Shown here: positions 33,210 to 42,516 of the stretch, piece after piece | Layout of the letters: each line of letters begins with the position of its first letter | Position numbering within the stretch: position 1 is the first letter of the stretch | Source: Thiohalocapsa halophila | GTDB lineage: Bacteria; Pseudomonadota; Gammaproteobacteria; Chromatiales; Chromatiaceae | Assembly (NCBI RefSeq): GCF_016583825.1 | Contig: NZ_NRRV01000044.1 | Location: 1-44,465, forward strand | Direction of reading: 5' to 3' | Length of the DNA: 44,465 bases | Translations under genes and position numbers: made by a program | The notes under the pieces: generated by a model | Told to the model about the DNA's origin: nothing | What the model saw: only the letters and a program-made list of their open reading frames with translations | The model's database searches: none

Positions 33210-33506
33210 ATGCCGAGCTGCAATGTTCTACTCGACCTGAACTTCCCGGACTTTCAGGCCGACCTTTTCCGCTTGGACGCCGGCGAGCTGAAACCCGTGC
33301 TCAAGACTCTGCGCAAGCTCCGAGGCATGGATTGGCCCACAGTCTACAAAGACAAGGGGCTCCACTGGGAGCAGATCAAAGATGCGCCGGGCCGGTTCAC
33401 CATCAGACTATCCAAGCGCATCCGCGCCGTGGTGCGCAGGGAGGGTGACTACATCCGATTCGTCGCGCTGCACACCGAACACGACGGCGCTTATGGGAAG
33501 CGGTGA
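33210..33506 (+). CDS. Toxin-like small protein, RelE/ParE-like (98 aa)
   Basis: This is a basic small protein whose second half ends like RelE-type mRNA interferases and gyrase toxins: GRFTIRLSKRIRAVVRREGD, then YIRFVALHTEHDGAYGK. The N-terminal half (LLDLNFPDFQADLFRLD, then a helix TLRKLRGMDW) resembles proteins I know as partners of small AbrB-like antitoxins. I chose the ATG at 33210 with GGAG eight bases upstream over a GTG at 33183. The conserved His/Arg/Lys-rich end is seen; the activity is inferred. It faces the antitoxin-like gene with 24 bases between the stops, which is odd because such pairs are normally in tandem. Confidence 0.6.
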   Translation: MPSCNVLLDLNFPDFQADLFRLDAGELKPVLKTLRKLRGMDWPTVYKDKGLHWEQIKDAPGRFTIRLSKRIRAVVRREGDYIRFVALHTEHDGAYGKR

Positions 33507-33530
33507 GCCGAAGGAGCGGATGGCCCGACG

Positions 33531-33788
33531 TCACTGCGCCTCGTTGTCGAGCTTCTCCGCGAGCGCATCCAAATCGGTCTCGGCGGGCGGATTCCGGTCC
33601 ATCCAATCATCCGCTGCGCGCAGACGCTCACGCGTCTCGGCCGTATAGAGCCAGGCATCGCACTCGGGAATCACCCGCATGGGCGTGAGCACAATCGACC
33701 CGTCCTCACGCTGTTCTACCTCGAAGTAGCGGCCGGCGTACTGCTTGCCCAGCGACAACTGACCACTGTTGCCCACCATCTTCAGCAT
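33531..33788 (-). CDS. Antitoxin-like small protein (85 aa)
   Basis: The N terminus MLKMVGNSGQLSLGKQYAG, then FEVEQREDGSIVLTP, has the swapped-hairpin look of AbrB/MazE-type DNA-binding domains. The acidic C terminus (DDWMDRNPPAETDLDALAEK) is a likely toxin-binding tail. AGGAGG at 33797-33802 gives a strong ribosome site and a palindrome just upstream (33814-33828) is a likely operator. The layout is that of an antitoxin, but its presumed partner at 33210-33506 lies on the other strand and converges on it. Function is inferred from fold and context. Confidence 0.65.
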   Translation of the reverse strand: MLKMVGNSGQLSLGKQYAGRYFEVEQREDGSIVLTPMRVIPECDAWLYTAETRERLRAADDWMDRNPPAETDLDALAEKLDNEAQ

Positions 33789-33813
33789 ACTCAGAACCTC
33801 CTACCACATACGG

Positions 33814-33828
33814 ATCATGCAGCATGAT
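33814..33828. promoter_or_regulatory. Palindromic candidate operator of the antitoxin-like gene
   Basis: ATCATGC-A-GCATGAT is a perfect 7-bp dyad placed 26-40 bases upstream of the antitoxin-like start, where autoregulatory sites of toxin-antitoxin modules usually lie. Confidence 0.5.
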
Positions 33829-33867
33829 ATGCCGTGCGCACGCACATCTGCAAGACAGCGGAACACT

Positions 33868-33915
33868 TGCTCGATTCAGCAACAGCGCACCGGCCTCGGT
33901 GTAGACCAAAGCCAG
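33868..33915 (-). pseudogene. Fragment resembling the 5' part of nudB
   Basis: The minus-strand translation LALVYTEAGALLLNRA parallels VLVVIYTDAGEFLLLNRV of the intact nudB at 33010. It then breaks off into unrelated sequence. It lies just on the aspS side of the inserted toxin-antitoxin block. Confidence 0.5.
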
Positions 33916-33962
33916 GATTTAGATGTGGCGCCTAGCGCCGCCGGGCATTGGAAAATAGGTCC

Positions 33963-34045
33963 GAGTTACGAGGGGCGAGGGGCGGATCGCTGCGGTGTTA
34001 CTGATGCCTAGCTCCTAGCGCCTCGTCACTCGCCACTCGTTACTC
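33963..34045. repeat. Imperfect inverted repeat of low-complexity GAGTxACGAG type
   Basis: 33963-33984 and the complement of 34024-34045 match at 18 of 22 positions (GAGT-T/A-ACGAG-G/T-GGCGAG). It lies immediately downstream of aspS. Its texture resembles the tract at 26067-26330. Confidence 0.6.
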
Positions 34046-34049
34046 ACCT

Positions 34050-35828
<1,779 letters not shown>

Positions 35829-35883
35829 GATCATCGGTCCCCTGTGCCGCCGGCCGCCGTGTGGCCGACGCATGAAAACGGCT

Positions 35884-35904
35884 CGGGCGGCTCGTCGCCG
35901 CCCG
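35884..35904 (-). other. Hairpin in the aspS leader
   Basis: CGGGCGGC-GACGA-GCCGCCCG on the minus strand is a perfect 8-bp stem with a 5-base loop, preceded by a T6 run. It falls between the candidate aspS promoter and the start. Because the T-run precedes the stem it is not a standard terminator for aspS. Confidence 0.5.
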
Positions 35905-35917
35905 AAAAAAGCAGATC

Positions 35918-35946
35918 AAGATAGCGCCGCGCCGAGGGCGGCGCAA
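35918..35946 (-). promoter_or_regulatory. Candidate sigma-70 promoter of aspS
   Basis: On the minus strand TTGCGC (35941-35946) and TATCTT (35918-35923) are separated by exactly 17 bases. It lies about 90 bases before the aspS start. Confidence 0.6.
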
Positions 35947-35963
35947 GCGATCCGCGATCGGTG

Positions 35964-36314
35964 TCAGCCAGTGGTAGCGCCCGCCTTGGGCTTGGCGGGT
36001 GCGGCTTCCGCCGCGGGCTTGGCGGCGGGCTGCTTATCGCCGCCGGTCTTGTCCTTGCCGCCGTCCTTCGACTTGTCGGCGGCGGGCTTGTCCGCCGGCT
36101 TGTCCTCGGTCTGGTGCAGATTCTTCTTGCCGTCCTTCTTGAAGTCCGTCTCGTACCAGCCGCCACCCTTGAGCCGGAAGGCCGCGGCAGTCAGCTGTTT
36201 CTTGAGCGCTGCGGCACCGCAGGCCGGGCAGTCCGTCAGGGGGGCATCGCTGATCTTCTGCAGCGCGTCCAGCTCGTGGCCGCAGGCCTCACAGCGATAG
36301 GCGTAGATGGGCAT
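35964..36314 (-). CDS. FmdB-type zinc-ribbon protein with charged tail (116 aa)
   Basis: The N terminus MPIYAYRCEACGHELDALQK, with a second pair in TDCPACGAAALKK, forms the two CxxC zinc-ribbon halves of FmdB-family regulatory-type proteins. The rest (residues about 70-116) is an unusually long Lys/Ala/Pro/Asp-rich disordered tail. GAGGA lies eight bases before the ATG at 36314. In several gammaproteobacteria this small gene sits directly ahead of aspS, as here. A role in translation or metal handling is only suggested by context. Confidence 0.85.
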   Translation of the reverse strand: MPIYAYRCEACGHELDALQKISDAPLTDCPACGAAALKKQLTAAAFRLKGGGWYETDFKKDGKKNLHQTEDKPADKPAADKSKDGGKDKTGGDKQPAAKPAAEAAPAKPKAGATTG

Positions 36315-36354
36315 GGTCGGGTCCTCACCGGGGGGAAAAGCGAACAACCGGATA

Positions 36355-36382
36355 ATGGTAAGGTTTACGCGCCGCGATTCAA
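36355..36382 (-). promoter_or_regulatory. Candidate promoter of the zinc-ribbon gene
   Basis: On the minus strand TTGAAT (36377-36382) and TACCAT (36355-36360) with a 16-bp spacer, about 40 bases upstream of the start at 36314. Confidence 0.5.
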
Positions 36383-36446
36383 TGTCCGGCGAGCTCGGAG
36401 CACCTCGGAGCCACCCATGCATTTCCACCCCAAGGGCCACTGACGC

Positions 36447-37319
36447 ATGGCGCCGCAGTCGGAGCCGGCGACCGCCGCTGCCCGCAGCATCCTCATCACC
36501 GGGTGCTCCAGCGGCATCGGTCATGCCTGCGCCCGCGGGCTGGCCGCCCGCGGCTGGCGGGTCATCGCCGCCGCGCGCAAGCCTGAGGACGTGACCCGGC
36601 TCACTGCCGAGGGCCTCATCAGCGTCGAGCTGGACCTCGACGACCCGGCCAGCATTCAAGCCGGGCTCGAGGCTGCGCTCGCACACACCGGCGGGCGCCT
36701 GGATGCCCTCTTCAACAACGGTGCCTACGGCCAGCCGGGTGCCGTCGAAGACCTCACTCGCGACGTCCTGCGCGCCCAGCTGGAGACCAACCTGCTCGGC
36801 TGGCACGACCTCACCCGGCGCGTGATCCCGCTCATGCGCGCCCGGGGCCATGGGCGCATCGTGCAGAACAGCTCCGTGCTCGGGCTCATCGCCCTGCCCT
36901 ACCGCGGCGCCTATGTGGCGAGCAAGTTCGCCCTGGAGGGGCTCACGGACACCCTGCGCCTGGAGCTCGCCGGCAGCGGCATCGCGGTAAGCCTGATCGA
37001 GCCGGGCCCCATCCTGAGCCGCTTCCGAGAGAACGGCTACGCCGTCTACCAGCGCACCATCGATGCCCGGGCGAGCGTCCATCGGGACACCTACCGGCGC
37101 ATGGAGGAGCGGCTCACAACAGATGGCCCGGCCCAGCCCTTCACGCTGCCGCCGGAGGCGGTATTGAAGAAGCTGGTGCACGCCCTGGAGAGCCCGCGGC
37201 CGCGCCCGCGCTACTACGTGACCTTTCCCACCTACCTCATGGGCACGCTCAGGCGCCTGCTCGACACACGGGGGCTGGACTGGGCAATCAGGCGCATCAG
37301 TCGCGGCGGGCGGGGTTGA
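36447..37319 (+). CDS. Short-chain dehydrogenase/reductase, YbbO-like (290 aa)
   Basis: This is an NAD(P)-dependent oxidoreductase with TGCSSGIGHACARGLAARGW (nucleotide site, residues about 19-38), FNNGAYGQPGAVED (NNxG site), catalytic Ser in NSSVLG and the catalytic YVASK near residue 156. A C-terminal extension (RRLLDTRGLDWAIRRISRG) resembles E. coli YbbO and related aldehyde or lipid reductases. It stands alone between the divergent zinc-ribbon/aspS genes and the converging gshA. No clear ribosome site precedes the ATG. The substrate is unknown. Confidence 0.88.
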   Translation: MAPQSEPATAAARSILITGCSSGIGHACARGLAARGWRVIAAARKPEDVTRLTAEGLISVELDLDDPASIQAGLEAALAHTGGRLDALFNNGAYGQPGAVEDLTRDVLRAQLETNLLGWHDLTRRVIPLMRARGHGRIVQNSSVLGLIALPYRGAYVASKFALEGLTDTLRLELAGSGIAVSLIEPGPILSRFRENGYAVYQRTIDARASVHRDTYRRMEERLTTDGPAQPFTLPPEAVLKKLVHALESPRPRPRYYVTFPTYLMGTLRRLLDTRGLDWAIRRISRGGRG

Positions 37320-37514
37320 CTGCGATCCATCTGCTCACGGCTCTGGCGCGCCTGGCACGCTTGTCCTGCGCAGCGCGCCGCGCCGGGCTACCAGATGTCC
37401 GCGACGGGGGTGCGCAAGCCCGGCCGCAGCGCCGGCGTGATGACCTCTCTGCCTCCCAAGGTCAGCAGCCGCAGCAGCGCAAGATCTGCGCGCCCGCCGG
37501 CTACCGCAGGCGTC

Positions 37515-39149
37515 TCACACCGGCGCCGGCAGGTCCACCGGATGCGCCTCGCTTTGGGCGAAGTAGCGGCGCAGGAACTCGTCGAAGTCGATGGCGTCGG
37601 CGGCCTCGATGGCGCGCTGGCGGTCCAGGGAGGTCGCCGTCAGGTCTTGCAGCCAGGCATCGCGCTCCGGCGTCGGCGCCGCTGCCAGGAAGCTCTCACG
37701 ATGCTGCTCGGTGAGGCGGCGGGCGAGCTCGGCGAAGCCCTCGCCGCGCTCGCGCATCTCCGTCAGCATGCGCGCGGACGGCGTCAGCGCCGGGTCCAAG
37801 ACCTTGGCCCGCTGCACGGAGAGACTGCGCGCGTAGCCGCAGTCGCTGCCGGCATCCAACAGCTCGGCGAGCGGCTGCATCGCATCCAGCACGCCGAGCG
37901 CCCAATCGCGCAGCGTCGGCATGGCGTCGCCAGCCTGCAGCCTGAGACCCGGCTCCCGGCCGCGGTGGGCGGCCAGCACCTGATTGGCATCGATGGCGCG
38001 GCGCTCGCGGGCGGCGATGCGCGGGCTGTCCGTAAGCAGGCTATAGAGCATCAACAGCCGCAGAAAGCACATCTGCTCGGCCTCGATGCCGAGCGGATGG
38101 TAGGCGTTCACGTCCAGCGAGCGCAGCTCCACGTAGCGTACGCCGCGGCGGCGCAGCGCCAGGGTCGGGCGCTCCATCCAGTTGGTCAGCTGCTTCGGGC
38201 GGACGCTGCTGTAGTACTCGTTCTCGATCTGCAGCACATGATCGTTTAGCTGCTCATAGATCCCGTTGACCTTGACGCCGATGGTCTCGTATTGCGGGCA
38301 AGGGGTCTCGATGGCCCAGGTGAGGCTCTTGATGTAGGCATCCAGACTGTCGTAGCAGGCCTTCATGCCCGTGCCTTCTTCCTGGCGGTTCTGATAGCCG
38401 ATATCCCCCATGCGCAGGGAGGTAGCGTAGGGATAGTAGTAGGTTCGGTCGTCGAAGGACTCCAGATCGGTGCCCGCGTCTTGCACGAAGCTCTTGCACA
38501 CCGCCGGCGAGGCACCGAACAAATAGGGCACCAGCCAACCCAGGCGCTGGAGGTTGCGCACCATGCCCATATAGCGCTCCGAGCGCAGCGCCTGCTCACC
38601 GCCCTGGACAGCGACGCCCGCCACCCCCGGCAGCTCGGCGAGACGGGGCCAGACGGCTTCGTCCACCGAATAGTTGAAGTGGACCCCGGCGATGATCTGC
38701 ATCACCCGTCCATAGCGGTTGCCGAGCCCGCGGCGATAGACGGTCTTCATGCGTGCCGCATTGGAGCCGCCGTATTGGGCGAGCGGAATCCGCGCCCCGC
38801 CGTGAAGTACACAGGGCATGCTGGTGGCCCACAGCCGCTCGTCGTCGATATGGCGGTAGACGAAGCGGTGCAGGTCATCGAGCAATGCCAGCACGTCGGC
38901 GCTGGAGCCCATGGCCGGCGTCACCAGCTCCAGCAGCGCCTCGGAGAAATCCGTGGTGATAGAGGGGTGGGTCAGCGCCGAGCCGAGCTCTGCGGGATGG
39001 GGGGTCGTGGCGACGGAGCCCTCGGCGTTGACACGCAGGGCTTCCTTCTCCAGCCCGACATAACCACCCGCGAGGATGCGCCGGCCCTCGGCATCCGCAA
39101 AGCCGGCGAGCACCGGCGGCGCGATGCCATGCAGGACACCATTGGTCAT
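37515..39149 (-). CDS. gshA: Glutamate-cysteine ligase (544 aa)
   Basis: This enzyme joins glutamate and cysteine by a gamma bond, the first and rate-limiting step of glutathione synthesis. It follows the gammaproteobacterial GshA type: GLEKEALRV near residue 33, TTDFSEALLELVTP near 66, MQIIAGVHFNYS near 150, SLRMGDIGYQN near 245, and NEYYSSVRPK followed by GVRYVELRSLDVNAYHPLGI near 340. Length is slightly above the E. coli enzyme (518). The ATG at 39149 is taken from family length. A 195-bp gap to the SDR stop on its 3' side shows nothing clear. Confidence 0.94.
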   Translation of the reverse strand: MTNGVLHGIAPPVLAGFADAEGRRILAGGYVGLEKEALRVNAEGSVATTPHPAELGSALTHPSITTDFSEALLELVTPAMGSSADVLALLDDLHRFVYRHIDDERLWATSMPCVLHGGARIPLAQYGGSNAARMKTVYRRGLGNRYGRVMQIIAGVHFNYSVDEAVWPRLAELPGVAGVAVQGGEQALRSERYMGMVRNLQRLGWLVPYLFGASPAVCKSFVQDAGTDLESFDDRTYYYPYATSLRMGDIGYQNRQEEGTGMKACYDSLDAYIKSLTWAIETPCPQYETIGVKVNGIYEQLNDHVLQIENEYYSSVRPKQLTNWMERPTLALRRRGVRYVELRSLDVNAYHPLGIEAEQMCFLRLLMLYSLLTDSPRIAARERRAIDANQVLAAHRGREPGLRLQAGDAMPTLRDWALGVLDAMQPLAELLDAGSDCGYARSLSVQRAKVLDPALTPSARMLTEMRERGEGFAELARRLTEQHRESFLAAAPTPERDAWLQDLTATSLDRQRAIEAADAIDFDEFLRRYFAQSEAHPVDLPAPV

Positions 39150-39271
39150 GGCCGAGATCCGCCATCGGGGCAGCCTAACAGCCCGCTCGCGCCTTGCTTA
39201 CGCAGGCGCTTCGCGGCCGCTGGGCGGGCGGGCAAAGCTTGGAGCTGCTGCGGCATCTTGACGTGGAGCGC

Positions 39272-39285
39272 GCTCCGCCCGGAGC
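39272..39285. terminator. Short GC hairpin between prc stop and gshA start
   Basis: GCTCCG-CC-CGGAGC is a perfect 6-bp dyad 18 bases past the prc stop (minus strand). It lacks a T-tract. Confidence 0.3.
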
Positions 39286-39302
39286 GGGCCAAGGCGGGCG
39301 GC

Positions 39303-41426
39303 CTAATCGCGCATCGCGGCCCGCGGGCGGTCCGCAGAGCCTTGCATAACAATGACATCGGCGAGGATGCGTGCGGCTTCCTTGGCCTGGATGCGGTCGA
39401 TGAGCTCCTGTTGGCGCTCCAGGGCGTCTTCGTCCACCTCGTCTGCGTCCTCGTCCACAGGGTCAAGGCCGCGGGCGCGCAGGAAGCGGTTGCGCTCCTC
39501 CTCCAGCACGCGGTCACGGCGCTCGGACTCGCGCCGGCGCTCGCTCTCGCGCAGCGAGACTTCCTGTTGCTCGTTGATCTCGCTCAGGAGCTCGCCGCGG
39601 GACATAAGCATACGGAAGCCGTCGTCCTCACGGATACGCGTTGACGAGCGCTGACGCAGCGGCTCGACGTCGAGCGGGCGGTAGCGCGAATAGCGCGCGG
39701 GCCGGATGCGATCCCACGGAAGCGCGTTCTCCAGCGAGCGCTCGCCATGCTCCGAGAGGTCCGGACCGAGGTCGAAACGGATATCCGGCTCGATCCCCCG
39801 AAGCTGGGTGCTGCCGCCACTGACGCGGAAGAACTCCGCCATGGTGAGCCGCAGCCGCCCGAGCTCCGCCGCGTTGCCCGGCAGATAACGCTCCAGGTCG
39901 ATGAGGGTCTGCACCGTGCCCTTACCGAAGGTCGGCTCGCCGATGATGACGCCGCGGCCGTAGTCCTGGATCGCGCCGGCGAAGATCTCGGAGGCCGACG
40001 CACTGTTGCGGTCCACGAGCACAGCCAGGGGTCCGGAGTAAATGGCACCGGGATAGGGGTCGACCTCGACATCCACCTTGCCCAGGGCGTCCTTCACCTG
40101 CACCACCGGCCCTTCGTCGATGAATAGGCCGGTCAGGGACGTGGCCTCGGTGAGGGACCCGCCGCCGTTGCCGCGCAGGTCGACGACCAAGCCGTCGACG
40201 CCCTTGGCCTGGAGATCCTTGATGAGCCGGCGCACATCCCGGGTGGTGCTGGTGAAATCGCGGCTGCCCTCGGACTCGGCGCGGAAGTCGCGGTAGAACG
40301 CGGGCACCTCGACCACGCCGATACGCAGGTCCGGTGCGTTCTCGGGGCCGTCGATCAGGTAGGACTGCGCTGCCTGGTCCTCCAGACGGATCTCGTTGCG
40401 TACCAGCTCCACCTCGCGGGTGCGCCCCGCGGAGCCGCTAGCCTTGGGCAGGACCTCCAAGCGCACCACGGAGCCCTTCGGCCCGCGGATCTTGTCCACC
40501 ACGTCCTGCAAGCGCCAGCCGACGACGTCTTCCATCTCCCCGCTCTTGCCTTGGGCGACGCCGATGATGCGATCACCCGTGTGCACCTGGCCGGACTGGC
40601 GCGCCGGACCGCCCGCGATGGTGCGCTGGATCACCGTGTACTCGTTCTCCCCGCTCAGCACGGCGCCGATGCCCTCCAGCTTGAGCCGCATGCTGATGTC
40701 GAAGTTCTCCGACGTGCTCGGCGACATGTAGCTGGTGTGCGGCTCCAGCGTGCCGGTGTAGGCGTTGACGAAGGCCTGGTAGACATCGTCGCCGGTGAAC
40801 TGGTGCACACGCCGGGAGATGCCCTCGTAGCGTTTGCGCAGCTGGTCGCGAATCTCTTCGTCCGATTCCTCGGAGAGCTTCAGCGTGAGATAGTCGTATT
40901 TGACGCGCTTGCGCCAAATGTCGTCGAGCTCGGCATCGCTCTTGGCCCAGTCCGCATTCTCCCGATCAAAGCGATAGGTCTCGGCCTTGTCGAAGTCGAA
41001 ATCCTCTTCGAGCAGCTTCAGCGCGTACTCGATGCGGTTGTCCACCCGCATGCGGTAGACGCGGAAGATATCGAAGGCGACGTCGAGCTTACCCGCATCG
41101 AGGTCGTCGTCGAGACGGTTGCCGCCGCGGGTGAAGCGCTCGATATCGCGCTCGAAGAAGAACGAGCGATTCGGGTCCAGGTCGTCGAAATAGTTGCGCA
41201 GCGCCGACTGGGCGAAGCCGTCGTCCAGCTTGAAGTCGCGATAGTGGAAGCGCTCCAGAACCTTGTTGATGACCAGCGTCGTCTTGCTCTGGCGATCCGA
41301 CGGAAAGAGCTCGGCCATGCCCACGGGCGTGAACTCCGCCACCGCGGCACAGGACACACAGAGCCATGCGGCGAGGAAGACCAGCAGGGTGCCGAGGCGC
41401 GTGCGCCGCCGGGCGCCGCCGGTCAT
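39303..41426 (-). CDS. prc: Carboxy-terminal (tail-specific) protease (707 aa)
   Basis: This is a periplasmic serine protease of the Prc/Tsp group. I chose the ATG at 41426 because it gives a clean signal peptide (LGTLLVFLAAWLCVSCAAVA) and a length near E. coli Prc (682); an open frame continues to 41675 but would add about 80 unlikely residues. Next are the helical N-terminal domain (LDPNRSFFFERDIERF), the PDZ domain (GIGAVLSGENEYTVIQRTIA and GPARQSGQVHTGDRIIGVAQ), and the protease core with VDLRGNGGGS, then DRNSASASEIFAGAIQDYGR with the catalytic Ser, and GEPTFGKGTVQ with the catalytic Lys. The C terminus is a long charged coiled coil (EEERNRFLRARGLD). Confidence 0.93.
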   Translation of the reverse strand: MTGGARRRTRLGTLLVFLAAWLCVSCAAVAEFTPVGMAELFPSDRQSKTTLVINKVLERFHYRDFKLDDGFAQSALRNYFDDLDPNRSFFFERDIERFTRGGNRLDDDLDAGKLDVAFDIFRVYRMRVDNRIEYALKLLEEDFDFDKAETYRFDRENADWAKSDAELDDIWRKRVKYDYLTLKLSEESDEEIRDQLRKRYEGISRRVHQFTGDDVYQAFVNAYTGTLEPHTSYMSPSTSENFDISMRLKLEGIGAVLSGENEYTVIQRTIAGGPARQSGQVHTGDRIIGVAQGKSGEMEDVVGWRLQDVVDKIRGPKGSVVRLEVLPKASGSAGRTREVELVRNEIRLEDQAAQSYLIDGPENAPDLRIGVVEVPAFYRDFRAESEGSRDFTSTTRDVRRLIKDLQAKGVDGLVVDLRGNGGGSLTEATSLTGLFIDEGPVVQVKDALGKVDVEVDPYPGAIYSGPLAVLVDRNSASASEIFAGAIQDYGRGVIIGEPTFGKGTVQTLIDLERYLPGNAAELGRLRLTMAEFFRVSGGSTQLRGIEPDIRFDLGPDLSEHGERSLENALPWDRIRPARYSRYRPLDVEPLRQRSSTRIREDDGFRMLMSRGELLSEINEQQEVSLRESERRRESERRDRVLEEERNRFLRARGLDPVDEDADEVDEDALERQQELIDRIQAKEAARILADVIVMQGSADRPRAAMRD

Positions 41427-41742
41427 GCGCCGCCATGGGTCGGAACACCGGGGCGCGGCCGCGTTGGCCGGGCGGGCTTTATCGTCGGGACAGGACCAAG
41501 GCGTGGATCGATTCATGCTCATGTCAGCCAGCGGCAGGCTTGAAGGGCGCGTGGAAAAAAACCGGCGGCAGCAGCCGAACAGTGGCGCGCAAACCAGGAC
41601 AGTAACGACACCGCCCGCTAAGTTCAACGATCGGGCGCGCACCGCGGTGGCCGAGCCGCCGCGGCGCGCCGTCACCAGAGACCTTGGACCACCGCACCCC
41701 GTGCCTGAGCTCCGCCCAGGTGCCGGTCCCGCCGCGCTTCGC
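41427..41742. other. 316-bp region between pgeF stop and prc start
   Basis: It contains the open but unlikely N-terminal extension of prc (ATG-rich part at 41514-41522 without a ribosome site) and otherwise nothing recognised. The prc promoter should lie here. Confidence 0.4.
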
Positions 41743-42516
41743 TCAAGCGGCGCCGGCGGCGAGCCAGATCAGTGTGGCCATGCGCCCGGTGCGTCCGTCA
41801 CGGCGATAGGAGTAGAAGCGCGCGGCATCGCTCGCCGTGCAAAGCCCGCCGCCGCTGACCTGCTCCACGCCGGCCGCCGTGAGGCGCCTGTGCGCGAGCG
41901 CGTAGAGATCCGCCAGCCAGCGGTCGCCGGCACCGGGCCGGAACGCGTCGGCGGCCCCGGCGTCCTGCGCCAGGAATGCCGCGCGCACCTCGGGCCCGAC
42001 CTCGAATCGGCTCGGACCGATGGCGGGACCGAGCCACGCTAGTATCGAGGTCGGCGGTCGCCCAAGGCGCGCCAGCGCCGCCTCGATGACCCCGCGGTGC
42101 AGACCGCGCCAGCCCGCATGCACGGCGGCGCAGACACTGCCGCCGCGGTCGCACAGCAGCACGGGCAGGCAATCGGCGGTGAGCACAGCGCAGACGCGCC
42201 CGGGCACGTGCGTCACCGCCGCATCGGCCGCCGGCGGCTCGGCGGCACCGGCCGCGGCATTCAGCGACACGGCGTCGCAGCCGTGCACCTGCGCCAGCCA
42301 AAGGGGCTCGGCGGGGAGTGCCAGTGCGGCGCGCAGGCGCGCGCGGTTGGCCGCCACCGCCGCCGGATCATCCCCGACGTGCTGCGCCAAGTTCAGGGAT
42401 GCAAAGGCCCCGGTGCTCGCGCCGCCGCGGCGAGTGGTGGTACAAGCCCGCACCGACGGCGGCGCCGGCCAATCCGGTACGATGACGTCATCCCAGGTCG
42501 GCTCAGCGGCGCTCAT
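41743..42516 (-). CDS. pgeF: Multicopper-oxidase-like YfiH/PgeF protein (257 aa)
   Basis: This family includes PgeF, which corrects misincorporated L-Ser in peptidoglycan precursors, and enzymes with purine-nucleoside phosphorylase/deaminase activity. Seen are the family hallmarks: FASLNLAQHVGDD near residue 39, LAQVHGCDAV near 74, VLTADCLPVLLCDRGG near 112 (metal Cys), VHAGWRGLHRGVIEA near 131 (metal His), and a C-terminal SYRRDGRTGRMATLIWL. The start at 42516 (MSAAEP) overlaps rluD by 14 bases, so translation is coupled. The gene order rluD-pgeF is conserved in gammaproteobacteria. Confidence 0.92.
   Translation of the reverse strand: MSAAEPTWDDVIVPDWPAPPSVRACTTTRRGGASTGAFASLNLAQHVGDDPAAVAANRARLRAALALPAEPLWLAQVHGCDAVSLNAAAGAAEPPAADAAVTHVPGRVCAVLTADCLPVLLCDRGGSVCAAVHAGWRGLHRGVIEAALARLGRPPTSILAWLGPAIGPSRFEVGPEVRAAFLAQDAGAADAFRPGAGDRWLADLYALAHRRLTAAGVEQVSGGGLCTASDAARFYSYRRDGRTGRMATLIWLAAGAA

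Noticed and set aside
41427..41675. Longer start for prc
   Set aside because: It adds about 80 Arg/Pro-rich residues before an obvious signal peptide and has no ribosome site.
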